From assembly GCA_020744225.1 (NCBI GenBank), contig JAGMWG010000004.1, positions 930,001 through 994,000 of the forward strand: 64,000 nucleotides of DNA. The letters run 5' to 3'. The notes beneath the pieces are model-generated. The model was not told where the DNA came from. It saw nothing but the letters and a program-made list of their open reading frames with translations, and did not search any database. The position numbers were made by a program, and so were the translations under genes. This DNA is from Paraphoma chrysanthemicola. Its lineage: Eukaryota; Ascomycota; Dothideomycetes; Pleosporales; Phaeosphaeriaceae. The first letter of the stretch is position 1. Each line of letters opens with the position of its first letter. This document shows positions 43,819 to 55,780 of this stretch, in pieces.

Positions 43819-44107
43819 AGCGAAGGATCCGGGGATGTTGATTGGTTAGAACGTCGATATGCTCAGTCAGCGGCTGGATTTGCAAGCAAAGAGTGGATAG
43901 CTTTGCATACACACACGTTCACACTACTTTGTAGTGTAGTAGATTAGAGTATGGAGTACTCGAGTTCAGAGACGCACAATGGGAATAGGTGGTACGCCTT
44001 ATCAGGTTCATTATTCAGCGTCTGCATTTCTAAGCACATTGGTGTCAAGCTTTGTGAATCCCCTCACAAACATCGAGCAGGAGCAAGGATAGACCAATTC
44101 CGGTCCC

Positions 44108-44724
44108 TCACAATAACGTGCCCATGGCAGGGCCACCAGTCTTCAGCTTTTGATCGTTACTAGCCATCACATGACCGACCGCATCGTCTGTCGCGCCATC
44201 ATGATGGCGCTCAGGCTCCGGGTGTGCTGACTCTCTACTGTTATGTTGCTTGTGATGCATTTGCCAAAAGTGATGCTCGGCCTTCTTGTCCGCGTGCTCC
44301 TTTGCCTGCGGTGCATTCGGTGTTGCACCGTTGTGTGGTTGCAGAGGTTGTTCGCAGTCTGTACCGTGGTCGTGTTGCTGTTGGCATGCTGCCTTCCCGC
44401 TGTGCTTGCGATGCGATTCCCAGAAATGGCGCTCAGCTTCTTTTCCTCCGTGGTCGTTGCGATGCTCGTGTTCTGTGATGGCACTTTCTCGTCGCTCTTC
44501 GTCATGCTTGGGCTCGAGAGTGACGGCGTTCCTGAGATAGTGGGCTACATTGTGCAGCGGGTCGTGAACTATGCTTGTTAGTCACGCGACTGCGTGCAGG
44601 TGGGGAAGAACAAACTACCTTTATGCTTTTCACGTTGCTCGGAAGCCTCATCGTCTTTCACGTTTGTATCAGAAATGGCCGATACAAACCCCATAGGCCG
44701 AGGACTATGCTCGCGTTCAGACAT
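44108..44724 (-). CDS. paralogue of the RRxS-repeat protein, His/Glu-rich
   Basis: Two exons (44724-44619 and 44568-44108; 50-nt intron with a CTAAC branch site) encode 188 residues. The N-terminal exon has MGFVSAISDT. The second exon begins with PLHNVAHYLRNAVTLEPKHDEERRES, laid out like the same region of the 42911-43396 gene. The remainder is very rich in His, Glu, Lys and Gln, with two copies of a short motif (AERHFWESHRKHS and AEHHFWQMHHKQH). It is highly charged and probably disordered; no signal peptide or helix bundle is seen. The product is not visible as one open frame because of the intron. A TGACGTCA palindrome lies 147 bp upstream. Function is unknown; stress- or spore-related regulation is inferred from the promoter site only. 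Confidence 0.72.
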
Positions 44725-45075
44725 GATGGTTGCGCTTTGAGATGGAAATTCCGTTGTCCGGGCAATTTTGAGCTGCGCGCGTAGCAATTATAAAGAGATA
44801 CATCTGGAGACCATCCTCGACATGCTCGCCGGTCGCGTGTCCGTCACCGCGAAGTAGTGGTGCGGTGGCCTGACGTCAAAGACCACCGTGATGTTCGGAT
44901 GGCACCGGATCATACAACTCAACAGTCTGAGAATCTACCCACCCGCATGGTAGTAAGCCTTTGATCACAATTGAAAACCTCAAAGTCGTGTTGCTTCATA
45001 GACGGACGGGGTGATGCGATAGGCTGCGCATGTGTCATTGTATCATTGTGTTATGGTCAGAACTCTAGCGACCAA
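44725..45075. other. promoter region of the His/Glu-rich gene and 3' flank of TinC-like gene
   Basis: 351 bp containing the TGACGTCA site. No open frame of note. Confidence 0.5.
44871..44878. promoter_or_regulatory. perfect CRE-type palindrome TGACGTCA
   Basis: TGACGTCA 147 bp upstream of the His/Glu-rich paralogue. Like the site at 43811, it has TGCGG within ten bases upstream. It is the consensus of ATF/CREB bZIP factors. Confidence 0.55.
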
Positions 45076-47053
45076 TTAACACCCCAGTAAGTTCTCCAGC
45101 TCCTCTGGCGTCAATGTACTCTTTCTCCGTTTGGGCCGCCCCTGGATCTTGGTCTTTGTTGGCGAGCGCATAGCGCGCTTCTTGACGCTCTGCTCTTGCT
45201 GTACCTCGGCCTCATCTGTTGTAATCGCGCTGGAAGCAACTCGAAGCCCTTGAGCAATAGCGACAGCGTCCGCTTCAGCTTGCGCGAGTTTGTCGTGCAC
45301 TGTCAACTTCGTCGATGGCTCATCAGGGTGTGCATGGGGACTCGAATGTCTCTTTCGTGTCTGGTGGTGTGCGTTAGACGATGAATGCATGTATGAGCTC
45401 GGAGGGGTAATGGGAGAAGAAGATCTGACGTTGCTGGCCGAATTGACAATTCGGCTTGCCTTTTGGTCACAACTTACATGGCGTAGCGTACGACCCTCCT
45501 GAGGTGTTGATCTGGATACACGCTCTTCTGACCCTATCCTGCTGGCTGACGTTGGGCGGGAAATCTTCTCCGCGCCCACGAGATCCAAGCCGGATGCATC
45601 TGCATTCTCGTCCTCCACTTGAGTCGGGGTGTTGGGTATCGACGCCGAGAAGGCGACCTTGCGAGGTGACCTTATTGGAGATTTGTTACCATTCGTCTCT
45701 CGTAGAGCTGTCGACTTTGGTTGTAGTTTCAGTCCGAAGATATCGGAGTTGGTTGGAGGGTCTGCTACATCTTGCTTTTCGGGAGAAGGCAGCTCTGGCT
45801 CCTGCTCTACCTCCTCAAGCTCTTCGTCAACAACTGAGCTCTCCTCTCCTTCAACGTCTTCCTCATCATCGTCCTCGACCATCGAGTCGTTCTCCCGGTT
45901 GACAGTGTCCAGCCCCGCACCAAGGCCGAGGCCCATTTTGAGCTCTTCGAGGTTGATCGTATCGCCATTGCTCATTCGTTTCCTCCAAGAGTCCATGAGC
46001 ATGAACGCCTCCCGCAGACGCGCCTCCATCTTTTCCCAGCCTGCCCGGAGCCTGTGTATCTCCTCTTCTCGCATCTCGACCTCGTCGACTGCCACAAAGT
46101 TGGGGTTGGTTAGAAGGTTCTTGAGGTTGTCGAGAACAGTTTCCATGTCGTTTGCTAGTGTCTCGTAATTCGTGGGCAATGCGTTCAACATGCCGTGGTG
46201 TGTGCCTTCGTCTTCTTCGCCAATGACGGACAGACCTTCTCCGTCTTCTCGGCTCGTCTGCTCCGGCATGCCCTGCAGCTCCTTCAGCGTTACGAGTGTG
46301 TTTCTGACAAGTCCGATCAAGTTGTCGTTCTCGTCGCTCAGGCTCTGGCTCAGCTGTGTCAGGAACTCGGTCGTTTCCTGCTTGAGGCTGTACCCGGGAT
46401 CTTCCAGGTCAGGCACGTCGTCACGTATGCTGCTGGTAGACCCGCCCAAGCCGACAGTCCCGGGATTGATGGTGATGCTGGCTCCCACGAGCCCAGTCTT
46501 GTTGCCGCGTTGCTGCGTTGTCAGGTGACTCTTCAGCCGCTGGATCTGGACATCGCGCTTCCGCACGTCGTTTGCACAGCTTGTCCGCACCTGCTGGACC
46601 GTCGTCTTCAGTCGCAGCATCTCCTCGCGCAGGCTGCGCGCCGACGATTCGGCGGTGCGGAGGGCTGCACGTGCAGAGCGTTCCTGTGACTGCGCGAGGG
46701 ACATCTGGCGCGCCAAATCATCGTTGCGCGTCTGCAGCTTCTCTAGGGCCAGTGTTTGGCGCGTCGAATCTGAGCGTAGAGTGCGCAGCGTTTCCGCTAT
46801 CGACTCGCGGTACTCTTGGTCGCGCTGGTCTCGTCAGTCAGGAAACCACACGGGCATTATAGTAGTGGCATACGTCTCGCTTCAATATCAGGTCGTGGAC
46901 CAGATTGATAATGTGCGCCATTGTCTGCTCCTTCCCGCCCTGCCCGCGCGACGGGTGCGCGAACTCAATGGATTTGCCATCGCGCAGGAGACCTCGTGCA
47001 AGGAGCAGATTGTTGATGTATGCCGATGCGGTTTTCAGATTGTGTGCTTCCAT
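45076..47053 (-). CDS. TinC/ADIP-like coiled-coil protein
   Basis: Two exons (47053-46874 and 46824-45076; 49-nt intron) encode 642 residues. The first exon carries the ADIP/TinC family start: LKTASAYINNLLLARGLLRDG and MAHIINLVHDLILKRD. After the splice come RDQEYRESIAETLRTLRSD, then a long coiled coil to about residue 180 (RSLREEMLRLKTTVQQVR). A second helical block (LTQLSQSLSDENDNLIGLVRN) is followed by an acidic tract (DDDEEDVEGEES) and a Ser-rich tail with SPxK-type sites, ending in a basic KTKIQGRPKRRKS segment that may be a nuclear signal. In Aspergillus nidulans the relative TinC interacts with the NIMA kinase (recalled). A spindle-pole or mitotic role is therefore likely but unproven. 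Confidence 0.78.
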
Positions 47054-48304
47054 CGCGTCTGTGGTGGGCTTGAATGCGGCGCAATGACGATGGTGTTGCT
47101 TCAGTCTCGTCAATGTTTACGCGGCACGGACCATCAACAGTCGCAGTTTCCACGCGGGCCCAATGTGGTCTAGTGCGTCACTCAGTATCCTCAAACTTCC
47201 TCGCGTTGCTGTCCCAAGCACATCTTCACAATCTGCGCCGCAGATATGTGCTCTCACTATTACGTGCCTCGGATAGCCTGACACCATAGCCTCTACGATA
47301 TACCACCCTGCAGAGCCATTGGGCTTCGGCTGCAACTTTTGGTGGAAGGAAGGCATGCATACGAGTTATTCTCCCATGCCATCGAATCCAGGAGAAACCC
47401 CGCTATCGCAACAGCAATACGGATATAGGCATCAATGCGCTGTCAGGATGGTTGCTCAAGTCAAGATTTGGGCTGTCTGCTGATAAAGTCATGTATCAGT
47501 GTGGTCATTGGTGGCGGTTAGCATGGAAAGTTCAGTGTCGAAAACATGGCGCACGTAGGGAACTACTTTGTTCAGAACTGGCTGCTTGAAATGGCGAGTG
47601 TATCTCACAATCAGGACGACTTGAATAGGTACAATGCCCGCGTGGGTGTTTCCATGGCACGGACCACATCCGCAGTCGCGGTCGCCTCGCTCGTGGCAAT
47701 ATCCCGAGCATCCACCATGTCAAACCACGCGCACCCGGCCCATCGCTTTCACAGTTCTCGCACGTCGATTCACATTCACGATGCCTGCCCGTAAAGCCGA
47801 GATCCTCGGGACCCCGCATGCTTTAAAGTCACCTTCACGGTTGTGAAGTAAGCTCTGCAAGCAGTTTCTAAATTTCTCACAAGACATTTGAACCCTGTAT
47901 TGCCTAAACCAAAGGAATCTCTTGCCAGATATACCGGCCCTGGGACATGCAGCACAGCCATGCCTTTGCCGGCCTCAAGCACGCCGATCCCGCCGCGGCG
48001 CCTGTTGCCAAGCTTTTAGGATTGAAGATCAGGGTCGGGTTCGCATTCGGGCGAACTCAGGGGATTATACCTTGTAATAAAGAGCTATACCGATTGGACA
48101 CAGCCACGATACTCCATGGCAATTTGCACGTGGAGCGCCTGGATTTGGATCCAGGACCGCGCCGTCAACAACTCCCTGGTAGTTGACCGAAATTTGGGTA
48201 CCTGATAGACCGAGGATGCCAAAGATGAACGGAACCTGATCAAAGACGGACCCCAATCCTACCATGATATATAGACTGCCAATCTATCCTCAGTCGTGAA
48301 GAAA
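47054..48304. other. intergenic, no confident gene
   Basis: 1.25 kb with short overlapping frames in all phases. None shows a domain or signal peptide. It contains the divergent promoters of the TinC-like gene and the FAD oxidoreductase. Confidence 0.5.
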
Positions 48305-49981
48305 ATGTCCCTCCGCCATGCTTCTCTCGCCCTGCTGGTTGGCGCCCATCTTGCAGCATCCGCCCCAACCCAAGCAACAACCCAGGCTTGCACCGACATC
48401 AAGAACGCCCTGCCCGGCAAAGTTCTGACCCCTGGCCTTCTAGCACTTGAGTACGAATTTGAGACACAGAAATACTGGAGTACTACTCTCCGCTCTGTGG
48501 ATCCAGCATGTATAGTCCAGCCCGTCTCCGCAGAAGACGTATCTGCAGTTATCAAAATTTTGAATAAATACCCGACCGTCAATTTTGCAACGAGAAGCGG
48601 TGGTCACGATCCAAATGTCGGCCACGCTACTGTCCAAGATGGAGTCCTCATCACGATGACGGATCTAGCCGGGGCTACGTATGATGCTACGAAACAAGTG
48701 GCTTATGTCAAGCCAGGCGGAGAATGGAATGACGTGGTTGGTGATCTGGAACCGAGTGGTGTGACAATCACTGGCGGTCGGCTTGGTAAGGACTACTCAT
48801 GTATACCGTCCTTACGTAGACTGACGTGTGAGAAGGTCTGGTGGGCGTGGGCGGCTACCTTCTCCAGGGCGGCATATCTTTCTTGACTTCCCAGGAAGGT
48901 CTAGCTGCCGACAACATCATCGGCTGGGAGACAGTCGTGGCAAATGGATCAATCGTCAACGTGGACGCTGCGACGAGCCTGGATCTTGCTCGGGCCATGC
49001 GCGGCAGTGGCAGCCAATTCGGGATTATTACGAAATACACAGTCAAAGTCCACCCCATCGGCGATGTCTGGGGAGGCTTCTGCGCATACGACTCTAGCCA
49101 GAGTGACAAGCTCTACGCGCTCCTGCACACCTTCATCAAGGATGGCGCACAGGACCCGAAAGCTGCCATCATTTTCTCGGATCTTGTTGCGGTCGGGGGC
49201 TTGGGGACAAAGCTGTTGTACTATTTCTACGATGGGCCAGCACGTCCCACATCAGGACCGTTTGCAGACTTCTTTAGTGTTCCTGGTCTGATCTGCGCAC
49301 CCAAGACACAGAAGTACTCGGAACTGGTAAGGCTTCAGCTCCAGCTATTAGTGAAGAATGTCCACTAACAAGATGGTAGCTAAAGTCCAACGGCGAACCA
49401 GCTCGATTGTTGAACTCCAGAGTCTCATTCCGAGTAAGCTTTCTTCATTGCATCTCTGCGAAGCTATGCGCTAATTCGTCCTACCAAAGACCTACACCCT
49501 TCCCTACATCCCCTCCCGCCCGCAAATGTACCCCGAAATCCGTGCCAAGCTTGCTGAAATCACGACTCCATTCCTCACCCTCCTACGCCCGACATCGCAA
49601 TTCAGCGTCGACTTCCAGCCTCTCCCATCTCTCATCGGCAAGATCTCCGAATCCAAAGGCGGCAATGCAATGGGCTTGACTGGCTCCGACCCCGACCGCA
49701 TTATTCTCGAGGTCCAAGGGTCCTGGTCATCTGCAAGCGACGATGCCGTCGCGTATGGCTTGTCGAAGCAACTTACCGATTGGCTGGACGATCAGGTACC
49801 TAAATGGCTCGATGAAGCTGGTATGAGTCGAGATGTGTATCTTCCCTTGTTCATGAACGATGCGGCGGGTGATCAGCCGGTCACGCAGAGTTACAAGGAT
49901 TATGAGAAGTTCAAGGCGTTGCAGCGACAGATTGATCCGAACGGATTGTTTAGTACGAGGGCTGGTGGGTTCAAGTACTAG
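48305..49981 (+). CDS. secreted FAD-linked oxidoreductase (BBE/GlcD-type)
   Basis: Four exons (48305-48785, 48836-49326, 49380-49433, 49490-49981; introns 50-56 nt) encode 505 residues. A signal peptide (ASLALLVGAHLAASA) precedes the FAD-binding PCMH fold: CIVQPVSAEDVSAVIKIL, then FATRSGGHDPNVG, whose His is the usual covalent FAD attachment site, VKPGGEWNDVVGDLE, and GLVGVGGYLLQGG. At the GGY loop the second attachment Cys of bicovalent members is absent. The C-terminal BBE-like segment ends YKDYEKFKALQRQIDPNGLF. Members oxidise alcohols, sugars or secondary-metabolite intermediates with oxygen; the substrate is not evident. The 3' end faces the ABM gene, 67 bp apart. Confidence 0.87.
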
Positions 49982-50048
49982 CTAGAAATCTTGTTTCGCG
50001 AGAGAATATGATGGTGTTATTGATAGAATAAATGCGTAAAGCGATGAT

Positions 50049-50543
50049 CTATACTTGTGGCTTAATACTGATCCACTCGTTGCCTGGCATACGCTCCCAG
50101 ATCTCGATTGTTCGCGGCTTGATCCACATTGGCTCCGTGATGGCTACATAGGGCTTGTAGTACTCCTTGTTAATTTGTATCTAGTTCGCACGTCTCGTCA
50201 GCATATGCCCGTCCGTGTTCAATCCTGGCCCACTTTTCCATCGTGTAAGTTCTTCTCTCCGCCCCGGCCCATGAACCCAAACCCACAAACTATGTCAATC
50301 AATCACACTTACCTTTATGAAGTCCTCCACGCTCATGTCCCAGTTCTCAACAAAACGAAACGCGCCCGGTTGTTGCGGATGCTGATAGACTTGGAAGAAC
50401 ACGTTCTCGGGCTCCGCGATAACGGCTTCGTATACTGGCTTCAGCGCTTCGAGAAAAGCGGGCACGTCGGCTGGTGCGACTGTGATGTGGACGTGGGCAG
50501 AGAAAGAGGAGAGCTTTGGTGGATTGGAGAGGTCGGATGCCAT
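50049..50543 (-). CDS. ABM-family monooxygenase-like protein
   Basis: Two exons (50543-50313 and 50180-50049) around a 132-nt intron encode 120 residues. The first exon has HVHITVAPADVPAFLEALKP and VFFQVYQHPQQPGAFRFVENW, the ferredoxin-like strands and the E-N-W box of the antibiotic biosynthesis monooxygenase (ABM) fold. The second exon gives KEYYKPYVAITEPMWIKPR, the C-terminal helix and strand. The fold acts as a dimer and ranges from quinone-forming oxygenases to heme-degrading enzymes; the substrate is unknown. Convergent placement with the FAD oxidoreductase (67 bp between stops) may be coincidence or a small metabolic pair. Confidence 0.8.
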
Positions 50544-51576
50544 TTTGATGGTAGGTGAATAGTGCGATGGGTCCAGTTGAGGAAGGAGGTCGAAGATGGA
50601 AAACGGGAGAGTGAGGAGGGAGCTTTGGGGAGGACTGAGAGGAAGGTATGAGGTCGAACGGAATGAGGAGAGTATCTATGAACATACGACTAGTCGTTAG
50701 TGTAATCGTTGATTACAAATAAAGCGTGCGGAATAGTCACATCGCGCAGGTAAGCAATTGTACAGCAGTCCAAGCTCAACTATCATCATTCGTCTGCTCC
50801 TGCGATGGCCAAGGCGTGAATCCTTCTTGGCCTTGTGCAGTACTGCATGCAGGTAAGACTGCATGCCAAGCAGTAAGACAAAAGGTATACTACCCCGCAT
50901 GAGGCACGCAGGTCGCTTACTAAGCCTTACTGGCGGGACCTTCTACTGTTGCGCGATCCTTTGCTGCGGAACACAGCGCTCCAGAGCTAATTGTGAATAT
51001 ATACTGTGGGACTGCGGTAAGCAGAATGAGCGATAAAATGGGAATTGGGCGAAAGCATTGAGCGCCGATGTAAGCAGAGGCTAAATTCGTGATGGTATTG
51101 AATAGCGGGGCCGCCCTTCGCTGCTTCGACTTGGGAACTCGCGAATCCTGAGGCGCTGAAGTCAACATTTCATTCCCATTTTGCATCAAGGCTGACGATC
51201 CTACCATGTTGATATCCCACCTTAATCTACTCGAGATTGAAAGTTCTACTACCCATTACTAGCATTCCTCCCGAGGTCCTCCAGACCTGTGGCAAATTAT
51301 CACCAACTTAACGCGAAGATGTGCTCAGCGATTCCGCATAAAGCATTTGCCGGCTTTAGGATGTTGAGTCAGAACCCCATTCGTGGTTTTCGTTCGCCAA
51401 ACAGCGGTAAAAACGATGATGTTGCGTGCTCCATGTCCATGGCCCAGGCTGCGCACCTTGACTCTCTACTTTCCCTATATTGACAATTTCACCTGAGCGC
51501 TGCGCTGCCCCGTCCTCGTAGTCTTCTGATCTCTCTTCGTCCGACGCCAGACCAACAGTGACACCATAAGTTGTGT
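50544..51576. other. intergenic
   Basis: 1 kb between the ABM gene and the vWA pseudogene, with short frames only. No gene is seen. Confidence 0.5.
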
Positions 51577-54269
51577 TCAATTCCTGCGCTGGAGTTGGAT
51601 CGTCATAGAGATCGCTGTTGGCACCTCTGGTCTGGAAAATGTTGAACTGATGCTGAACTGACAGATCTCTTGTTCATCGAGAATTTGGCGCCGTCGAATG
51701 CTGCGACACTGATGATGTGTATGTGTCAAGACCGAGGTCGAGGGGTACTGGAGCGACGGGCGAGCTTGTGGTTGGGTCTCGGTAGTGGAATGATTCTGAA
51801 CTGCGATGGTTGCGTACATTTGCGGTGACGTAGTTGCATGGTATGGCATTGTCGAGGCAGGGTGTTGGAGAGTAATTAGGCTAGAGATACTATCCTGCCC
51901 AACTACTGTACCCGTTGGGTGTACCGCCGCAACTCGGACCGATGTAAATGGTCGAGCAGCCAATTCAGTTGCGGCGCTGGGCTTTGAAAGCAATAGATCG
52001 AGATTGCGAAGAAATCCTAGGAATTCATCTGCCGTCGAAAGACCATTTGAGCAGTGAAGCAAGAGAGAGACAATTGCTCGGCGGCGGTTAAAATTGTCGT
52101 CCGATTTACTGGAAGCATCGTGCAAAGAACTGACACCAACAGCCTTCCTAAGATCGTGCCAGAAGTCTTGGCCAGTTCTTTGAGCAAGGATATTCTGCCA
52201 CGGAACTTGCCATGGTGTCTGTCGCTGCCTTGAGGTTGAGAAGCGCTGCTTCTGCTTTGAGGTGAGATATGTTTCAACGATAAGGAACAGGTTGCTCGCG
52301 TCAGCAAGCCGATGTAGCATTGCTTCTGTGAACTGACCGGCCCTACTACCAAGAGATGTAATAACAGAAATGGTTTCAGCAGGGAGCCGAGCAGGGTAGC
52401 TCTGGGACCAAGATTGGCACAGTCCTCAGTCAGTGCTTGCAAGGCTTGGTTGTACGAAACGAGCGGTGATCCTAGCTTAAACATACTGGGTATCAAACAG
52501 TTTTGCTGGAGTCCAACAAGCAACCAGTGAAGGGCGTTCATGATAGTGCTGTTGGCCCGGACCGAGCTCAATGCCATAGTCTGGTCCAGAAGCGCCATGG
52601 CCATCTGTACAATTTGTATTTCTCCGACATCAATACCACCGGTGAGAGCTGTGAATAAGGCTTTGTTGACGTAATATCTGTTGTCCCCTTGATACTGTGT
52701 GAGGGGGATGATAGCGGATAGTTTTTCGTGGTATATGGAAGAAGGCATGAGAGCTTTGGCGCATTGATAGCAGATGAATTAGCTGCTGAATGGCTTTTTA
52801 TCGGCAGTCCGCTTTCCGTATAGAATAAGACTTTGTGGTGCAATCTGTGAGTAATTTGTTCGAATAGTCTCATCGTCCAGCTGCTTCACAGCCAAAGACA
52901 TCATTGCCTCTTCTTCGCAACACAAAATGCACTGCATAGCGTATCTGGCAGAGGTGAAATCGAGTAGGGCCACATGAATATTACTGGGATGCGCATACGC
53001 TGAAATCTGCGATCGTGACGGCTGCAAGTCGAATATGCCAACACAGTAACCGGAATGCTCCATAGCAGTGAGGTGATCCAAAGCTGTATCTATGGCTCCA
53101 TTTCTCGACACCACTTCTTGAAGAGCTTCTTTCGCCTGTTCCGACGCTTTCTGCCGATATATGGTCCTGTTCCACTGATGCTTCTCATGGACAGTCTTGC
53201 CTAACTCGTTCTTTTGTTCGGTCTCCGGACTTTTCAACAGAGCAACAGCCTGTGAGACGACGGCCCCGGCTTGGTATATGTCTTTAGCTTCAATTACCAC
53301 GTTTCGGAGTCTTTGTTTATCGAGGAAGGTTTTGATGACACTTAGGCTTCCCTGTGTTCGGGCTGCCAAAGCCACGTCGTTCAGTACTCTTGGGTTGAGG
53401 ACAGTGTCAAGATCATGCTGCGCAATCACAGGAGTGATAACCAACTTCTGAATATCGACCGTGACGTTCAACGTGTGCCCCGCTGCATTGGTCACTGTGT
53501 CAATCAAGATTCCAGGAGTTTCCTTGGACCTGTTCTCCGCTCGCACTACTTTGATTGCTTTTGTCGCACAGACTTCCCAGAAAGCTGACTCAGAGCTGAA
53601 CTGAGGGGCATTGTCATGATAACAAAAATCAGCCGAAGGCAAAGGGGCGAAGCAACCTTTGGCGTGCAGCACATAGATACAAGTGCGGCGGCGTGTCGTC
53701 CCAATGCGCTTGTACAAGAACACGACATCCACGACGTTTACATACAAAGCCATGCCAACGGATAGATTGGTCTCATTGACCGGCTTGCATCCAGTGATGA
53801 GTATGATGACAGGGATCGGAAGTGCCCCATAGCGTTTAGCAGCGTTATGTAATCTCCGCACCTCATCATCGTCGACTTCTCCATCAGTGAACAGACACCA
53901 GAAGTCCGAGCTAAGAAGTCGTTGAAGTGTCTGGCCTTCTTTGAAGATTGTGGCTGGACTAGTGCCTCCAAGGTCGGTGTCCCAGTAGAGTTGCTCCGCG
54001 CGATACACAGGAGTCGAGCATGCGCTACCCTATTTACTTATGTAGAGAGAAGATCGCTTCTTAGTGCTTGAGCTATGGGTAGATGTAAAGAGATTACTGT
54101 CAACAGCATTTGCGAACTGGCGTTCCGACTCGAAAGCGTTCATGCACCCACCCAGATCCTACTCGGTAGAACCGGAAGTATCCACAGCGATGAAGACTTT
54201 TGCATCGCCCAGCCGGGTTAGTAGGTGCGAGTATACTTCTGCATCTACAAAACGTTTCCAGTCGGCCAT
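51577..54269 (-). pseudogene. von Willebrand A-domain protein gene with three in-frame stops
   Basis: One minus-strand frame from ATG 54269 to about 52480 reads as a vWA protein, but it is cut by TAG (54161-54159), TAG (54032-54030) and TAA (52781-52779). The protein begins MADWKRFVDAEVYSHLL and has the MIDAS motif FIAVDTSGSTE right before the first stop. It resumes with MNAFESERQFANAV, reads up to SSLYISK before the second stop, and then has DFWCLFTDGEVDDDEV, the second MIDAS strand. After the third stop it continues in the same frame as FICYQCAKALMPSSIYHEKL, a CxxC element. A GTATGT donor at about 52489 spliced to a TGAG acceptor would join RLCQSWSQSYPARLPAET and the C-terminal frame ending at 51577. 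All three stops can arise by C-to-T in CpA (or TGG-to-TAG on the other strand). The family is fungal vWA proteins of unknown role; this copy is probably inactive. Confidence 0.72.
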
Positions 54270-55780
54270 TGAGCATAGGAACCTAGCGATGGTCAAGTAC
54301 TGGTAGAGAATGTGGCTAATTCCCCAATCGCCAGCGAAGAGTCGACTTTAAATTCAGATGATGAACACAAGGCTCATAGAAGGATCGAGGATTTACCCCC
54401 ACCGAGTTTACAAGTGTGATCGAGCGGGCGATATACGGGACCTACAAGGACGGCGGTGAAAGAATATAAGTGTACAGGCGATGGTCGGAGGCTGCGAAAC
54501 CGCGAGTACGTAATTCGAAGCGAGATCGACGCAAACGGCCAGCTATATGCATATGTGTAGCCGATGGTGTGATAATATTTGATTGAGTGGACTCATAGTG
54601 CAACCGATCAGGCTGGCTGGGATGACAAGCCAGTTGTGGAGCGCAAGCCTGGTCGAAGTCAACGCTTACCGGTACCATGCAACTAAGCCTGCCGTTACTA
54701 TTCATCTGTGACCCTCCAGTGCCAGAGCACGCTCGTCACCAGAAGCTGATGAGTTCTTGCAGTTGGGCTCCGTTCGCGTATGCTGCTTGGGGAGGTTGTG
54801 ACTGCCCACTGCGACGTGGACGCGCGGTCATGATCCGTGAGAAGGACCTGTGCCTGAGGGTAGTCTCATCAGAGGACGAGAAATTTTGAGCCCTTTCGTG
54901 ATGCACTCTTGCCATCATATATATTTGACAGCGTCGGGGGCTCAAGGTCTGGTCGTTGTTATCCGCACGCTGACTTCATGAGCATAGCTTCCTAGAATAG
55001 TCGAACGTGATCAAAAGGACACGAGATGCAGTTCGAAAGGCAGTCTGCCATCCCAAACATGATTGGAATGGGTGCGGTGCATGTAGAGAAGCCAAGTGTT
55101 GATTGGCCGACCGCAAGAACGACTGACCGGTGCTGACTTAATTATCGCATCTGGAGCTGGACCAAAAAGTGTATTGGACGCTTCGTAGGCTTCGTCAACA
55201 CATGCACTGGCATGTTTGCCTACTCTTTACCTCTCGGTGAAATTCCGGTTCACAACCTTGCGAACGTAATTGTCTTATCACTAGCACATAATAGCAGTGT
55301 CTGGGCGAAAGTAATGAGTGAAAAAACGTACAAGAATGGCTTCGGCAGATATACTGCATTCTGGGCGGTATCGGACTTTCGGCAGCAGTTTCCTAAAGTG
55401 AATCATAATGCGAATCACTCTGGTACTCGCTCTTCGAGAGTTATACGGAATTAGTGTGTCTTGAGTGCCGCACAGTGTCACTACGACAAACTTATTCGAC
55501 AAGACCTACGTACTCTTGCGACACGAGATACTTCCAGATGAGTTGGATCTCGCATTACCCAAACATCTAAAATGCACTTAACCTACATATAGAAGGACCG
55601 CTTATTTTTCACTCTCACCTTCGCCTATCCCGCGCCCTGCTACTAAATTTCTCTCTTCAAATCAATTATACTTAACTCCTCACCATCAAAACCCATCGAA
55701 TCATCCACCTATATTACTCCGTAGCCTCTTTATCACGCCATCTCGAATCATTTTTGGAAGACTCCTTCAACACACCAAAC
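54270..55780. other. intergenic, no confident gene
   Basis: 1.5 kb. The rightmost 200 bp (55580-55780) are pyrimidine-rich, like a strong fungal leader for the gene at 55781. No other gene is seen. Confidence 0.5.

Noticed and set aside
45629..46689. Several plus-strand frames up to 179 codons
   Set aside because: Antisense to the TinC-like coiled-coil gene; Ser/Leu-rich shadows of its Glu/Arg codons.
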